From Serpula lacrymans var. lacrymans S7.9 (Eukaryota > Basidiomycota > Agaricomycetes > Boletales > Serpulaceae): a DNA stretch of 64,000 nt. The notes beneath the pieces are model-generated. The model ran no database searches. It had not been told where the DNA came from and was given only the letters and a program-made list of their open reading frames with translations. The first letter of the stretch is position 1, and every line of letters starts with the position of its first letter. The position numbers were made by a program, and so were the translations under genes. Below, one piece after another: positions 23,124 to 32,913 of this stretch. The stretch covers positions 806,857 through 870,856 of the forward strand of contig NW_006763295.1 of the NCBI RefSeq assembly GCF_000218685.1. The letters run 5' to 3'.

Positions 23124-24940
23124 TGTCATGCACCAAAGTTGATTGGTAGCATGGACAGGTGTCAATAACGAAGTGAATATTCAAAAAGACTCGCCTTTGT
23201 GCCACACAGGCACAGTGCCACGTGGAATAGTAATTAATATTGCCTTTTTTGAACTTGTGGCTAACCAGCACCACCTCTATTAGGCAATCCAGTCACACTC
23301 ACCTTTGCTTTCCATTCGGTACTTTCGGCATTTCGGCATTTCGGCAAATTTTCACGTCGCCACTGGCTACACATTGCATTGCGCCCTCGTTTTTGTCATT
23401 TCCTTCACTTCCCTTCCTTTGCCTAGCCCCACCATGGGTCCCTTACTCTCGTTTTTATTCTCACCCGACGGTCGTTTCTGGATCCCCATTTTAGTTCACC
23501 TCCTCGTCACCTCCACCCTCCTCCTCCTCATCTTCTTTGCTCCCCCACCATTTCTGATGTCACCACTTCCTATCCGCTTCTGTCGCCAATCCGTCGACTA
23601 CCACATGCCACTGCTGATATCAGCAAAGCCCCGGCGGCCGGTTCAAATAGGGAAACAGGTCCATCTTCATGACGTCGATCTACCATCATATACTATCAAA
23701 ACATCGGTTGCTTGTCTTGCCTGGTTGGAGCGTGGGTGGGTAATTTTTGAGCTGGAGAAGGTTCATCCCCTTGCGTCACCCATGTTCATCGCTGTCCCAT
23801 TCACTTGGGTACACTTATCTTTTGTCCATCGTCTTCGCTACAGCTACACCTATCACACGCTGCCTGGGACTCACTTGTTCCAAATTGGAACTACTCCTCT
23901 CCCTCCCTTGTTTGATCAGGTGGTCCAACACAACCAGTCCATTGGTAAGGCCATGGAACTGTTGGATTTGGAATAGGTGGTGGACCGGTGGCTCCAGTTT
24001 CTTTTTCTTCAGCAGAACATTCATTTACAGTGCAATTATTTTTGATTTTTGAATCATTTTTATGGACACATATTTTTTAGAATGCCTGACTGACAATAAA
24101 GGAACTGTGTTGATACTGATAGTGTTTTGCCTTGCCTTTTTTTTACTGCATCTTCCCATGACATCATGATTTTCCTGCTCTCTTTTTGCTATTGGACTTT
24201 ACTTTATGGCTATACAAACCTGTGACATTACTCACAGCATTCATTGTTCTATCCCTTTCTTTTCCTTTTTTTGACAATCTTATCCTGTACTACCTACGCA
24301 GGATTTGTCAGCATACATTCCTTCCTTCATATTCTTTCTCATTCTTTTTGCACAGCTATACTGTGCATAGCCTACTTTTCTTTTACTATATAAACCCCTG
24401 TATTTTACCTTGTAAAAAAAAACAAGTACTCGATTCCAGACTTCTTCTCTAATCTTAAGTCCACTTCTTACTGCTACTTGTGATCCAGTGTGGTCACAAC
24501 ACTTCCCACTGCTTCCACTGTTAATTGCTGTCATCATCACTCCCCACTTTTGAAGTCATTGTTATCCCTTTCGATTAGAGTCCTTCTGAGCACTACAGTT
24601 TGTGCGTCAGGAGCCTGCTATCACTGGGAACCTCGTCACCTTGTCATCCTCGTCGTTCTCAAACCTACCTTATGCTACAATTAGCAAGGTAGTGCTCATC
24701 TATACTCGTCACTAAGCCCCTATCTTCTATAAATTCAACTATCCCTCCTCCTCAAAACCCACACTCATACATCTCTGGGTTTTACTTTGAAGGATCTTCA
24801 TACATACCACCCCACGAACAACCAGAGCACCCACTGTTCTAGGAGGCAAAGCCCATAAACAAGTTCCGTGGAATCTGGGAGGATTGTGTGTTAGTTTGTT
24901 TTTGTGTGTGGTTTTCTAACAGCTGTTCTCATCATCGACA
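23124..24940 (+). repeat. R1, 1.8-kb LTR-like repeat, copy 1 (uninterrupted)
   Basis: It begins TGTCATGCACC and ends CATCATCGACA, giving TG...CA ends and a short TGTC/GACA inverted terminus. Length is 1817 bp; the other copy is about 1819 bp once its own insertion is removed. A TATA box (TATATAAA, 24387-24394) followed by a C-run and a poly-A-like run sits in the right third, as in an LTR. The copy carries a 180-codon open frame. Flanks here are CAT and ATG, so a clean target duplication is not visible. I read it as a solo LTR or a small terminal-repeat element; no pol gene is attached. Confidence 0.65.
23434..23976 (+). CDS. 180-aa open frame inside repeat R1 (possible passenger ORF)
   Basis: The frame starts at an ATG in a strong context (ACCATGG) and runs 181 codons to TAG. 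It predicts a hydrophobic segment (ILVHLLVTSTLLLLIFFAPP) followed by a soluble part containing LLISAKPRRPVQIG. No family is recognised. The second copy has the same frame but is split by the chromovirus. Between copies I count 12 amino-acid-changing and 2 silent differences, which does not suggest protein-level constraint. It may be a translated but unconstrained frame, or chance in a young repeat. Confidence 0.3.
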   Translation: MGPLLSFLFSPDGRFWIPILVHLLVTSTLLLLIFFAPPPFLMSPLPIRFCRQSVDYHMPLLISAKPRRPVQIGKQVHLHDVDLPSYTIKTSVACLAWLERGWVIFELEKVHPLASPMFIAVPFTWVHLSFVHRLRYSYTYHTLPGTHLFQIGTTPLPPLFDQVVQHNQSIGKAMELLDLE

Positions 24941-24958
24941 ATGTTGCCTCACAGAGAT

Positions 24959-25215
24959 ATGGTATGAACTGGTATGTATATGTAGGAGCAGCAGGGTTGA
25001 CTGGTATGGGAGTATTAAAGAATATGGCTTGGATGGGGCTCGGGCACGAGTTGGCAGACCATGGCAGGCTCAGCGGCAGGTTGCTTAGAATCAGCCAAGC
25101 ATGTATTTTTTGGACACATGTTATGGACCGGTATGGACTGATATGTATATATGGGAGTAGCCAGGTTGTCTGGTATGAGAACATTGAATAATATGGCTTG
25201 GATGGGGCTTGAGAC
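24959..25215 (+). repeat. Imperfect tandem duplication (~165-bp period)
   Basis: Two related units of roughly 90 bp lie at about 24959-25042 and 25123-25211. Both contain GGTATG, TGTATATAT, an AGGTTG/GGGTTG word, then AATATGGCTTGGATGGGGCT. Between them sits the GGCAGGCTCAGCGGCAGG block also found near 21660. I see no gene in 24959-25616. Confidence 0.55.
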
Positions 25216-25616
25216 TGAGTCTGCCATTGAGTCAACAATGTAGTACGTGACTCAGACATGAAGCAAAGCTAAAATCACATATATTGTTTATTAACTGTTA
25301 CGCTTGGGATGTGCAAGCCTGGTAACACTGGGTTTCTGATATGCAAGTGGTTTCTGATAAGCTCGTCGTGGACAAGTTTGAGACGTATTCTGATAATGAG
25401 GGTTTTAACTGATGAATACCAAGTTACACTGTTGAAGCGTACAATCGTATTTGAGATAGTAACTACAATACAGGTCTGTATATATAGTGTCTACTTTAGG
25501 GTAGGTGTTTGTGTTAAACAAACGAGGACGGGTGATACCGAAATAGGCAATGTGTGTGGGAAGGTATATGTAGGTAGCGGAGTGTAGCTACTTGTGAAGG
25601 AAAATAAAGTCTATGC

Positions 25617-26138
25617 TTAAGTACAGTTTGTAACAGTGTCGTTAATATCAAAGTGTAAATCTGTGGATGATATCCATCTTTGGGCCTTATCTGGGGTCCC
25701 ATCAAAGTCATCAATCTTTTCAATCATCGTAGGTTTAGATGCTGCAGTATTAGATATGGTGTGTGTTGGTGGAACTGGAGATGGATTGGGCGCTGGGGGA
25801 AGTATCCGTGGTGTGGGAGGTGATATTGGTTCACCTTCTGCCACGTATTCCTCAAAGTCATTTCTGTTGTAGATGTCTGCTGCAGTTACTGGGGGATCCT
25901 GTTGTGTTTTGGGTATTAGTTGTGGGTGGCTTCCTGCGTAAAGCTGTAGCCAAAGTGTTCTGGTGTTGTAGAATGTGTCCGCCTGTTCTCTGGTGTGGAG
26001 TTGAGTGACGTCAGGTTGGGGAAAGGGAGGTGGTGCTGCTGTCCTTCCTTGTCTGGACGATGTTTGGGGTGTTGCTGTCTGTGGATTGTCCGAGCTTCTT
26101 CCTGCTCTCTGAGATCTGGTTGTTGGTTGTTGCAACAT
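25617..26138 (-). pseudogene. Retrotransposon gag N-terminal fragment
   Basis: The open frame from ATG 26136-26138 encodes 173 residues. The N-terminus is Gln/Ser/Thr-rich, a Pro-rich linker follows, and then KIDDFDGTPDKAQRWISSTD, which resembles the start of a Ty3/gypsy capsid domain (FDG...W pattern). It stops soon after, before the rest of the capsid and the zinc knuckle, so it is truncated. It abuts the transposase-like fragment on its right, marking a junction between unrelated elements. Confidence 0.55.
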
Positions 26139-26189
26139 CTTGTCGACTTTTTCTTCCCAAACCTAAATAGGTGGGATTTCTGGGTGGCT

Positions 26190-27389
26190 TGTCGAGCCTC
26201 TGACAACTTTTTGTCACTATCTTCAGGATAAAAATGGAGGTGGGGTCATACTCTTGGATTACACATCTCCTAGTAACAGTAAGCGTTCTTTAAGGAAACA
26301 TGCCATTGAGCTATATCATAGTATGTATAAGAACAAACCTGCGAGATCAAAGATGCCAAGTTGTTGACACAGTAGTTGTGACCGAGTGCGCCTTTGTAAG
26401 AAGTTGTTTCAACACTGCACATCTTCTGTAATCTGGTGTTCAAGTTTCCCATTTTCTTGACACTGGGTACATCATCAATGTCATTAATCCTCAGTAACCA
26501 GAGGAACAGATCTAGCTGGCAGTGGGAAAAGACTGAACGGGGAAGGTGCATCAGTATATCTAGTGTACATGTCTAATTTGTATTGCGCACTGAGTATAAG
26601 AGTATGGACAAAACGGAAATGCTCACAATTTTGTCCTTCCATGGATAACACTTTCTTGAGAGCGAGCTGACTTCAGTATGTCGAGCACGCTTGCGTGAGT
26701 ATGATGGTATGTCGCTGGTTTCATCAACTGCCCAAAAATGGGGTATTAATTACTATAGAAAGAATTGATTTGGTTATATACTTACTCGTAACAGTCGGCT
26801 CAGGACATAATTCTTCTCGAGAGACATCAGACAGTTCTGCATCTTCGACAGATGAGGTTGACATGGCATCAAACTGATCTAAAAGTGTTTGTGCAATATC
26901 CATCACTACGCAAGACTGAGGTGAAGGCTGTAAGTTGGTATGGTGAGCAGTGTCTGATAGGCCCCAATCAAAGTCCTGGAATTAAGCAGGTGATGGACTA
27001 CGTGATGGTATGACTTGAGTTGGCAGCTGTTGTTTCGCTGAATGTGTTCTGGTTAAAGGATGTTAGCAGGTTGTGAATAGCGCTATTTACTAGTTGAAAT
27101 TCTTGAGGTAGTGGAGGTGCTGGGTGAGAGTTGGGTGTGGACAGACTCGGAATGGCCACTTGATTGCGTTGGTATTCTGTCCGTACTTGATACGCAATTG
27201 TATTTTCATGTGGTGCAAGGTGCCAACTGAAGCGAGGGCGCCGGTCATTGCATATGATACATTGGTACTGAGCATGTCCATCATCACATTCAGGTAATAA
27301 TTCCCATATACCTGTTCAAGCCATGAAATGCAGTAAAAATGTCCGCAGCTGAACTGTAACTTACCAGGGTCAATGGACTGCAACAACAT
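26190..27389 (-). pseudogene. Fragment of a basidiomycete DNA-transposon protein (Plavaka/KDZ-like), with nonsense change
   Basis: Splicing from ATG 27387-27389 (first exon 27365-27389) gives a CxxC-His region (QYQCIICNDRRPRFSWHLAP), a disordered part, then RHTEVSSLSRKCYPWKDKI, TCTLDILMHLPRSVFSHCQL, DLFLWLLRINDIDDVPSVKK and GALGHNYCVNNLASLISQ. These match, from memory, the N-terminal part of transposon-borne proteins common in Agaricomycetes; Plavaka is my best guess and KDZ an alternative. The frame is damaged: TGA at 26246-26248 stands where an Arg codon is expected (VRPHLHFYPEDS), a further frame problem lies near 26990-27020, and the element ends abruptly near 26190. Confidence 0.6.
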
Positions 27390-27443
27390 TTCTAATATCC
27401 CACAGGTTTATAGGTGTTGCTGGTCAGTCTGGGGGGTTATATG

Positions 27444-27640
27444 TGTAACAACCAAGAGTTAGTTACTCTGGCGCACACAAGAACACACTATAAAGGTAGT
27501 GAATGGGGAGTGGTTACCCCTTAAGCTGCAGAGAGTTTGTTGGTATACAACAGGAGGACTCGCTGAGGAGTCTCCTTGATCTATTGGGGTATTCATACTA
27601 ATACAGAGTGTTTGTACCTATGTACTGTACAGTTAATAAA
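27444..27640 (+). repeat. LTR-like repeat R3, copy B (plus orientation)
   Basis: It starts TGTAACAACCAAGAGTT and shares several blocks with the inverted copy A at 22247-22420, including ACAACAGGAGGACTCGCTGAG and CTGTACAGTT. The right end is not sharply defined. The following stretch, 27641-27893, holds no gene I can support. Confidence 0.5.
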
Positions 27641-27893
27641 AGCAGTGGCTGATGATGTCAGAGGGCGCAGCCCGTGTGACCAGCTCCACTGTGTGAGAGA
27701 GTTTGTGTCTAAAAGAAGAATAAAGGCTGCGCTGCGCGAGAAGGTGGAGTTAGAACAAAAAAGGAAAGTGCCGTATGGCATGGAGTGTGAACTATAGTAA
27801 AATGGTTAAAGCAGAGAATGAAAATTAAAGGAAAGGTCCGAAAATTGTGTTATCGTAACAATATGTGAGCAAGTCGGAGGTGAAATTGAGGAC

Positions 27894-28600
27894 GAGATTG
27901 TAAGGACCATTTTATTATTTTCTTATCTTCGCTATGTCTTGGTTCTCGAACGCTTTTCCCGTTACACCTCTGGCTCTAGGGCTAGAGGTATCATTTGCCG
28001 TTTTACTTCTCATAGCCCTCACAGGCTTTCTTAACCATCGTTACCATTTTATATCACAGATCAGAGACTGGGTATTGCTCCCAGCCAGCCAGCACACTGA
28101 GTAAGGACTGGTAATAGGCATCTTGCCAACCAGCTCCAAGCCCCAGTAAAGCCTGGATACACTAATAAACGCCTTGTTCAGGATCGTACCTTATCATAAG
28201 GATACAGTTCCTGAACATGTGTGACAAACCTTTATTATTAGTACAAATCTCTCACCGCTGATTAATCAAGTTAAAAGTCGTACGATAATTGTTCTCTCTT
28301 TTTCTTATTGGCCGATTGATTCCTCAGACCACTTTTTGTATATTCTCCTTTCGGTCTGAGGAACGAACAGTTCACTATATAAAGCCTTACCTATTCATGT
28401 ATGGCTCCTTAGTTTTCTATTACTGAATTTACCCGCTTTACTCCTCAATAAGAACCTTTGAAGCTTACCTCTCAAAGTCCTCTACTCGCTATATTTACTA
28501 GCGTCTGTCGACCTCAAGCTCATCGAACCCCTTACTCCCTGCAAGTGCAGAAGGAGACAGGTTTCGTTTTTGTTATAGTTTATCGTTGCCTCACAGAGAT
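27894..28600 (+). repeat. LTR R2, copy 2, flanked by GAGAT on both sides
   Basis: The LTR is 27899-28595 (697 bp), TGTAAGGACC to CCTCACA. GAGAT lies at 27894-27898 and again at 28596-28600. It has the same TATA region and CTCAGACC/GGTCTGAG stem as copy 1, in direct orientation. The two copies differ at scattered positions, mainly transitions. Confidence 0.75.
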
Positions 28601-29004
28601 GAGCAAGAATGAGTATAGTGAGAGGTGACGAGAGTGATCTTCTCTCAAAACTGACTATGGTATCGGTTTGAAGATAAGATCACTCTGTCATATATGGGGC
28701 ATGCAAATAAGGCTGAGCTGGGATCAGATGATAATGGAGCATGGCACAAAAAGAGTCAAACGCTGTGTGTTCATTTCAGGAAATGGGATTTATTGGCATC
28801 AAGATTTAGGATAAGTGTTTACAAAGTGTTAGACACAGCACATCCGGAAGTTTCCTGGCGGAGTCCCTTTGAAGCTCTGGCCATGTACCTGCTCTGCTGC
28901 TAACCAAAAACCACGTGAGCAAAACTAAGTGAAAAAATGTGCTCCCATGTGTGCTGCATGCGACTTTTGGGACCACTGTCCCCTTCGTTATAGACGAGGT
29001 CCAG
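28601..29004 (-). repeat. Helitron-end-like sequence B
   Basis: Read on the minus strand, TCTATAACGAAGGGGACAGT begins near 28996, followed by GGTCCCAAAAG and GCACATTTTTTC. The same order recurs at about 37095-37187, and the first 17 bases also at about 38249. An 11-bp inverted repeat (AGAGTGATCTT 28631-28641, AAGATCACTCT 28676-28686) lies nearby. I interpret this as the 5' end of a second, headless Helitron placed directly after element A. No coding sequence is present. Confidence 0.4.
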
Positions 29005-29400
29005 CCCGTGGCTCTGCCACTGGTGCAATGTTTTTGCTATATGATAAATAATAATAATAATAATACTGTTAAGTGATCAAAATGTTAAGTCAGTGAACTT
29101 ATGCTGTCTGTAATGTATGTTAAGTCTTTGAATCCTATGATGCATGTTTGACTTGCAGTTCTGTCATTGAATGTCCTTATAAGCCTGCCCTAAACTTGCA
29201 CAGTATGCTGAATCAAGCAGATGGTTCATTGAATCTTTACAAACATCAACATATATTGTAATGTAAAAAGTCTATGGTATTACATTGATAAATTGATGAG
29301 AAATAAAAAAAGAGACTCCAGAAATGGTAAAGGATGAAAATATGATCTGAGAATAAAACACTTTAGTAAAAAGGGTGAGAATTGGGGAAAAATCTACTTG

Positions 29401-30136
29401 CTAGTCACAGATAAAGCCAGTCAGAATTTCGGGATACACCACATTGACGGTACGTCTGTCATTTGAACCATGTGGAAATAGCACTTTTATTCTCTCTCCT
29501 GAAGTGCAGCGAGACAATGCAACATAAAGTTGCCCATGTGAAAACACTGGAACACGTAAATCCAGCCCAACCTGTGTCACTGATTGACCTTGAGACTTGT
29601 TGATGATCATGGCAAAGGCAACACAGACAGGGAATTGATGGCGTGATAGCTTGATGGACAATTCTTCTGATGAAGGTTCCAATGTGAGGTGTGAAATAAA
29701 AGCTATCTTTCCTGCATGTTTTCCTCCCAAGACACGGCACTTCAATACTCTTCTCTTCATCTTTATCAAAATCAAAATCATGCGTGTTCCATTACAGAGT
29801 CCATTTAGGGGATCAATATTGCGGAGGAGCATAAGTGGACATCCAGCTTTAAGTTTGAGGTGCACTTCAGGAAGGCCAGATACTTGCAAAGAGTTCAAGA
29901 ATTCCACAGGATAATGTTCATGCCCCTCTCCAACCACTTTATCAATTGACAGAGCTACTAACTCTTCTCCAGGGAATTTTGTGAGGATTGCTGAATTAAG
30001 GTTGCTAACGGCATCATTTTTTGCGGAGAGGATAGTGCGGTAGAGGAAATAATGGTCATCTTTGTCTCCATTTGCAATTCCAGGATGGTGTTGACTAATG
30101 AGTCTATGGTGTTTTCTGGCATAAGCATGTTGGCGG
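29401..30136 (-). pseudogene. Helitron Pif1-like helicase, C-terminal part
   Basis: The 29401-29937 frame contains the C-terminal helicase motifs of Helitron Pif1 proteins: KAGCPLMLLRNIDPLNGLCN, GKIAFISHLTLEPSSEE, FAMIINKSQGQSVTQVGLDL and QLYVALSRC. Upstream the reading continues as NMLMPENTIDSLVNTI and then, in a different frame, GIANGDKDDHYFLYRTILSA. A frameshift therefore lies near 30080-30092. The piece ends at the R1 junction at 30137, where GCGG is the duplicated target. It is not functional. Confidence 0.8.
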
Positions 30137-30882
30137 TGTCATGCACCAAAGTTGATTGGTAGCATGGACAGGTGTCAATAACGAAGTGAATATTCAAAAA
30201 GACTCGCCTTTGCGCCACACAGGCACAGTGCCACGTGGAATAGTAATTAATATTGCCTTTTTCGAACTTGTGGCTAATCAGCACCACCTCTATTAGGCAA
30301 TCCAGTCACGCTCACCTTTGCTTTTTCATTCGGTACTTTCGGCATTTCGGCATTTCGGCAAATTTTCACGTCGCCACTGGCTACACATTGCATTGCGCCC
30401 TCGTTTTTGTCATTTCCTTCACTTCCCTTCCTTTGCCTAGCCCCACCATGGGTCCCTTACTCTCGTTTTTATTCTCACCCGACGGTCGTTTCTGGATCCC
30501 CATTTTAGTTCACCTCCTCATCACCTCCACCCTCCTCCTCCTCATCTTCTTTGCTCCTCCACCATTTCTGATGTCACCACTTCCTATCCGCTTCCGTCGC
30601 CGATCCGTCGACTACCACGTGCCACTGCTGATATCAGCAAAGCCCCGGCGGCCGGTTCAAATAGGGCAACAGGTCCATCTTTATGACGTCGATCTACCAT
30701 TATATACTATCAAAACATCGGTTGCTCGTCTTGCCTGGTTGGAGCGTGGGTGGGTAGTTTTTGAGCTGGAGAAGGTTCATCCCCTTGCGTCACCCATGTT
30801 CATCGCTGTCCCATTCACTTGGGTACACTTATCTTTTGTCCATCGTCTTCACTACAGCTACACCTACCACACGCTGCCTGGG

Positions 30883-31241
30883 TATAACGACTGAGTTGCA
30901 CTACTGGAAGAAACCAGGCAACTCAACGTCAATCTCTAGCAAGTAGTTGAACAAGTGTATAAAGACGAAATCAAAAGCTAGGGTATGTACATCGTTGAGT
31001 GTCTACTTATATATGTAAGAACTCATGTCAGCCATGAGGCGCTGACTGATAGACATGAGGATGTATCGTGTTTAGCTTGGTAAGATGATTTGTAAGTGAT
31101 CATGTGACTTGGGGTCACGTGATGAGATAAGAAGATAAGATAAGGAAAGCTACGTGATAAGATAAGGAGAAATGAGTGTTTCTACTTCAGAGTTGGACAT
31201 GAAGGGTGAAGTATTAGATGTAAAAGAAGAGGATCGTGACA
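30883..31241 (-). repeat. Chromovirus 3' LTR
   Basis: 359 bp, reads identical to 34841-35199. It contains GATCATGTGAC and GGTCACGTGAT words close together (about 31098-31120), possible binding sites for bHLH-type factors, and an AGATAAGA-rich run. Confidence 0.93.
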
Positions 31242-31782
31242 TTACCCCCCCTTTAGGACTTTCGTCCCGAAAGGTTGGTTCAAGTTTGCCATTTTCCCAG
31301 TTAAATATCCTGTTTTTATGGGAAAATTCTGTGAGGTTTTCGAACGGTTGATAATGAAGTAAGAAATTGATTCGGCGTGGAGCGGATGGGAAATGATCAT
31401 GGAAGTCTTTGACTAGTTCTGGCGAGTTTTTGACATTTCGCTCAGGTTCCCATGTTCGTTCTTCTTTTCCATATCCTTTCCAATGTACCAAATATTCTAA
31501 CTTGCCACATTTCAATCGTGAGTCAAGTAGTTGTTCTACTTCGTATTCTCTTTGTCCGTCAACTTCAGCGGGGGGTGGAGGTTTTGGTTTCTTTTGACCA
31601 GGAAAGGTTGGTTCTTTATAGGGATGGAGGATTTTTTCATTGAATACTGGATATACATTTTGGTACAATGCCTTCGAATCCACCTGTTTTCTGGTCTTTT
31701 CCTGCTGCTTCGGCAAGCTGTTGTGCAGTTGTGCCGTGAGCGCGGATGTGATGCATGACGTCAGGAATGGATGTGTCTTCAA
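31150..31782 (-). pseudogene. Chromovirus integrase C-terminal tail with chromodomain
   Basis: The frame contains the end-of-integrase motif VFNEKILHPYKEPTFPGQKK and a Pro-rich linker. The chromodomain follows: EYEVEQLLDSRLKCGKLEYL, VHWKGYGKEERTWEPERNVK, then NSPELVKDFHDHFPSAPRR. Two of the usual aromatic-cage positions are visible (Y in REYEVE and W in VHWKGY). The reading just upstream of about 31690 is in another frame and is out of context, marking the deletion junction. It also extends into the LTR. Confidence 0.85.
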
Positions 31783-32913
31783 CGTTTAAGAAATTGAATC
31801 GGATAATTCTATCCCCCTCTTCAAGATTGACCTCCGGGCAATACGTTTCTAGATCTTCTTCAGGATCAAAGAATCTTACCATCATGTTGCAGTCTGATGG
31901 ACATCTATTGAAGTCTAATTTTGACATGTTCCAGTCTATCGTGGGATTGTGTTTCTTTAACCATTCATGGCCTAAGAACATCCTGCCAGTTCCAAGATTG
32001 GTAACGGCTAGTTGGAGTCTTTCGGCGTGGTCGTTAATCTCCACTAATATCTCTACGAATTCTTTAATACTGCCGTCTCGGTTTAGAGTACCGTCAGCAT
32101 TGTAGACTGGGATTGGTCTAGGGATTCTATGCCTTTCATATCCCTGTTCTTCAACGAATTTGTTATCTATGCAACTTCCGGTACAGCCACTGTCTAGTAA
32201 TGCCTCAATCGTCGTTGATTGATGGGATGCAAGGTTTGTCAGTCTGCAGGTGATGTTCATCTGGTTTCCTTGAGTGCCTCTAATGAATTGCTTAGGCTTC
32301 TTCAATTCTTCCAGTGCTAATACCGTTTCGTGAATTGGTAAAGCATTCAGTTCTTTTATCAATTCTGCATTGACTTCTAATCCTCTTTTTCTGTGGGTCC
32401 AACTACTGAGAATACCAATAGATCTTTCTTCCTTTTGGTCTCGTAGTCTTTCCGCTATCCAAGTAGCTGTCCATGGTGTTTTTTGATTCTTTTTATCTAG
32501 GTTTTTATTAGAGGTGTTCCTGACCTCTTTAGAGCTTGTCGAAGCATCAGTTTCGGTTACGCTACCCAATTGAGTCGTAACATTCTGTGCTTCAGTTGTC
32601 TCTTTCGTAGTTGCTGCGCTTTTCGTGGTCCTTTCCCCTTTAGGTACCTCGTGCGCCGCTTTCTGTGCTGCGCCTTTCTCTTTCGAGTGCGCCGCTTCCT
32701 TTTTGGGAATCTTTTCAACCCGTTTCCCTTTCAGGTTCTCCTTTTTTATAGATTGTTCCTTTCGTTTCAGATCTTGTGCATCTTTGAATAAAGCAATATC
32801 ATTTTCATCGTTACTGGTACATGTGGCATCAAGATCTTCAACAGGTAAGAAAGCATATCTATTTACAAAGTTCTTTGGCACAGTCTGGCGAGGAGTCGCA
32901 GCTGGCCTTCTTA
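31637..32913 (-). CDS. Chromovirus aspartic protease region (pol, after frameshift)
   Basis: This frame overlaps the gag stop and is entered by a proposed -1 shift at 32914-32920. After a basic, charged linker of about 180 residues comes the retropepsin core: TTIEALLDSGCTGSCIDNKF (active-site Asp-Ser-Gly), then QLAVTNLGTGRMFLGHEWLK and HNPTIDWNMSKLDF. The active site is intact. The frame stops at 31637 a short way past the protease, where reverse transcriptase should begin; this is the left side of the large internal deletion. Confidence 0.85.

Larger units (their letters stand above)
22437..24958 (+). repeat. LTR R2, copy 1 (split by R1), flanked by GAGAT on both sides
   Basis: The LTR runs from TGTAAGGACC at 22442 to CCTCACA ending at 24953 and is interrupted by R1 at 23124-24940. 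Its own length is therefore 695 bp, against 697 bp for copy 2. GAGAT lies immediately left (22437-22441) and right (24954-24958), as a 5-bp target duplication would. It contains a TATA box (TATATAA, 22914-22920). Upstream of that are CTCAGACC (22861-22868) and GGTCTGAG (22891-22898), which can form an 8-bp stem; both are kept in copy 2. Confidence 0.75.

Noticed and set aside
25617..26138. Intact retrotransposon gag gene
   Set aside because: Only the N-terminal part is present; the capsid and zinc knuckle are missing and it abuts an unrelated transposase fragment.
22442..28595. A single full-length LTR retrotransposon bounded by the two R2 LTRs
   Set aside because: The interior has no pol gene in the LTR orientation, consists of fragments of other elements, and GAGAT occurs at all four LTR ends, which one element does not explain.
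29046..29065. ATT/AAT microsatellite as a functional signal
   Set aside because: Short simple repeat in a transposon tail; no reason to assign a role beyond A/T-rich Helitron end sequence.
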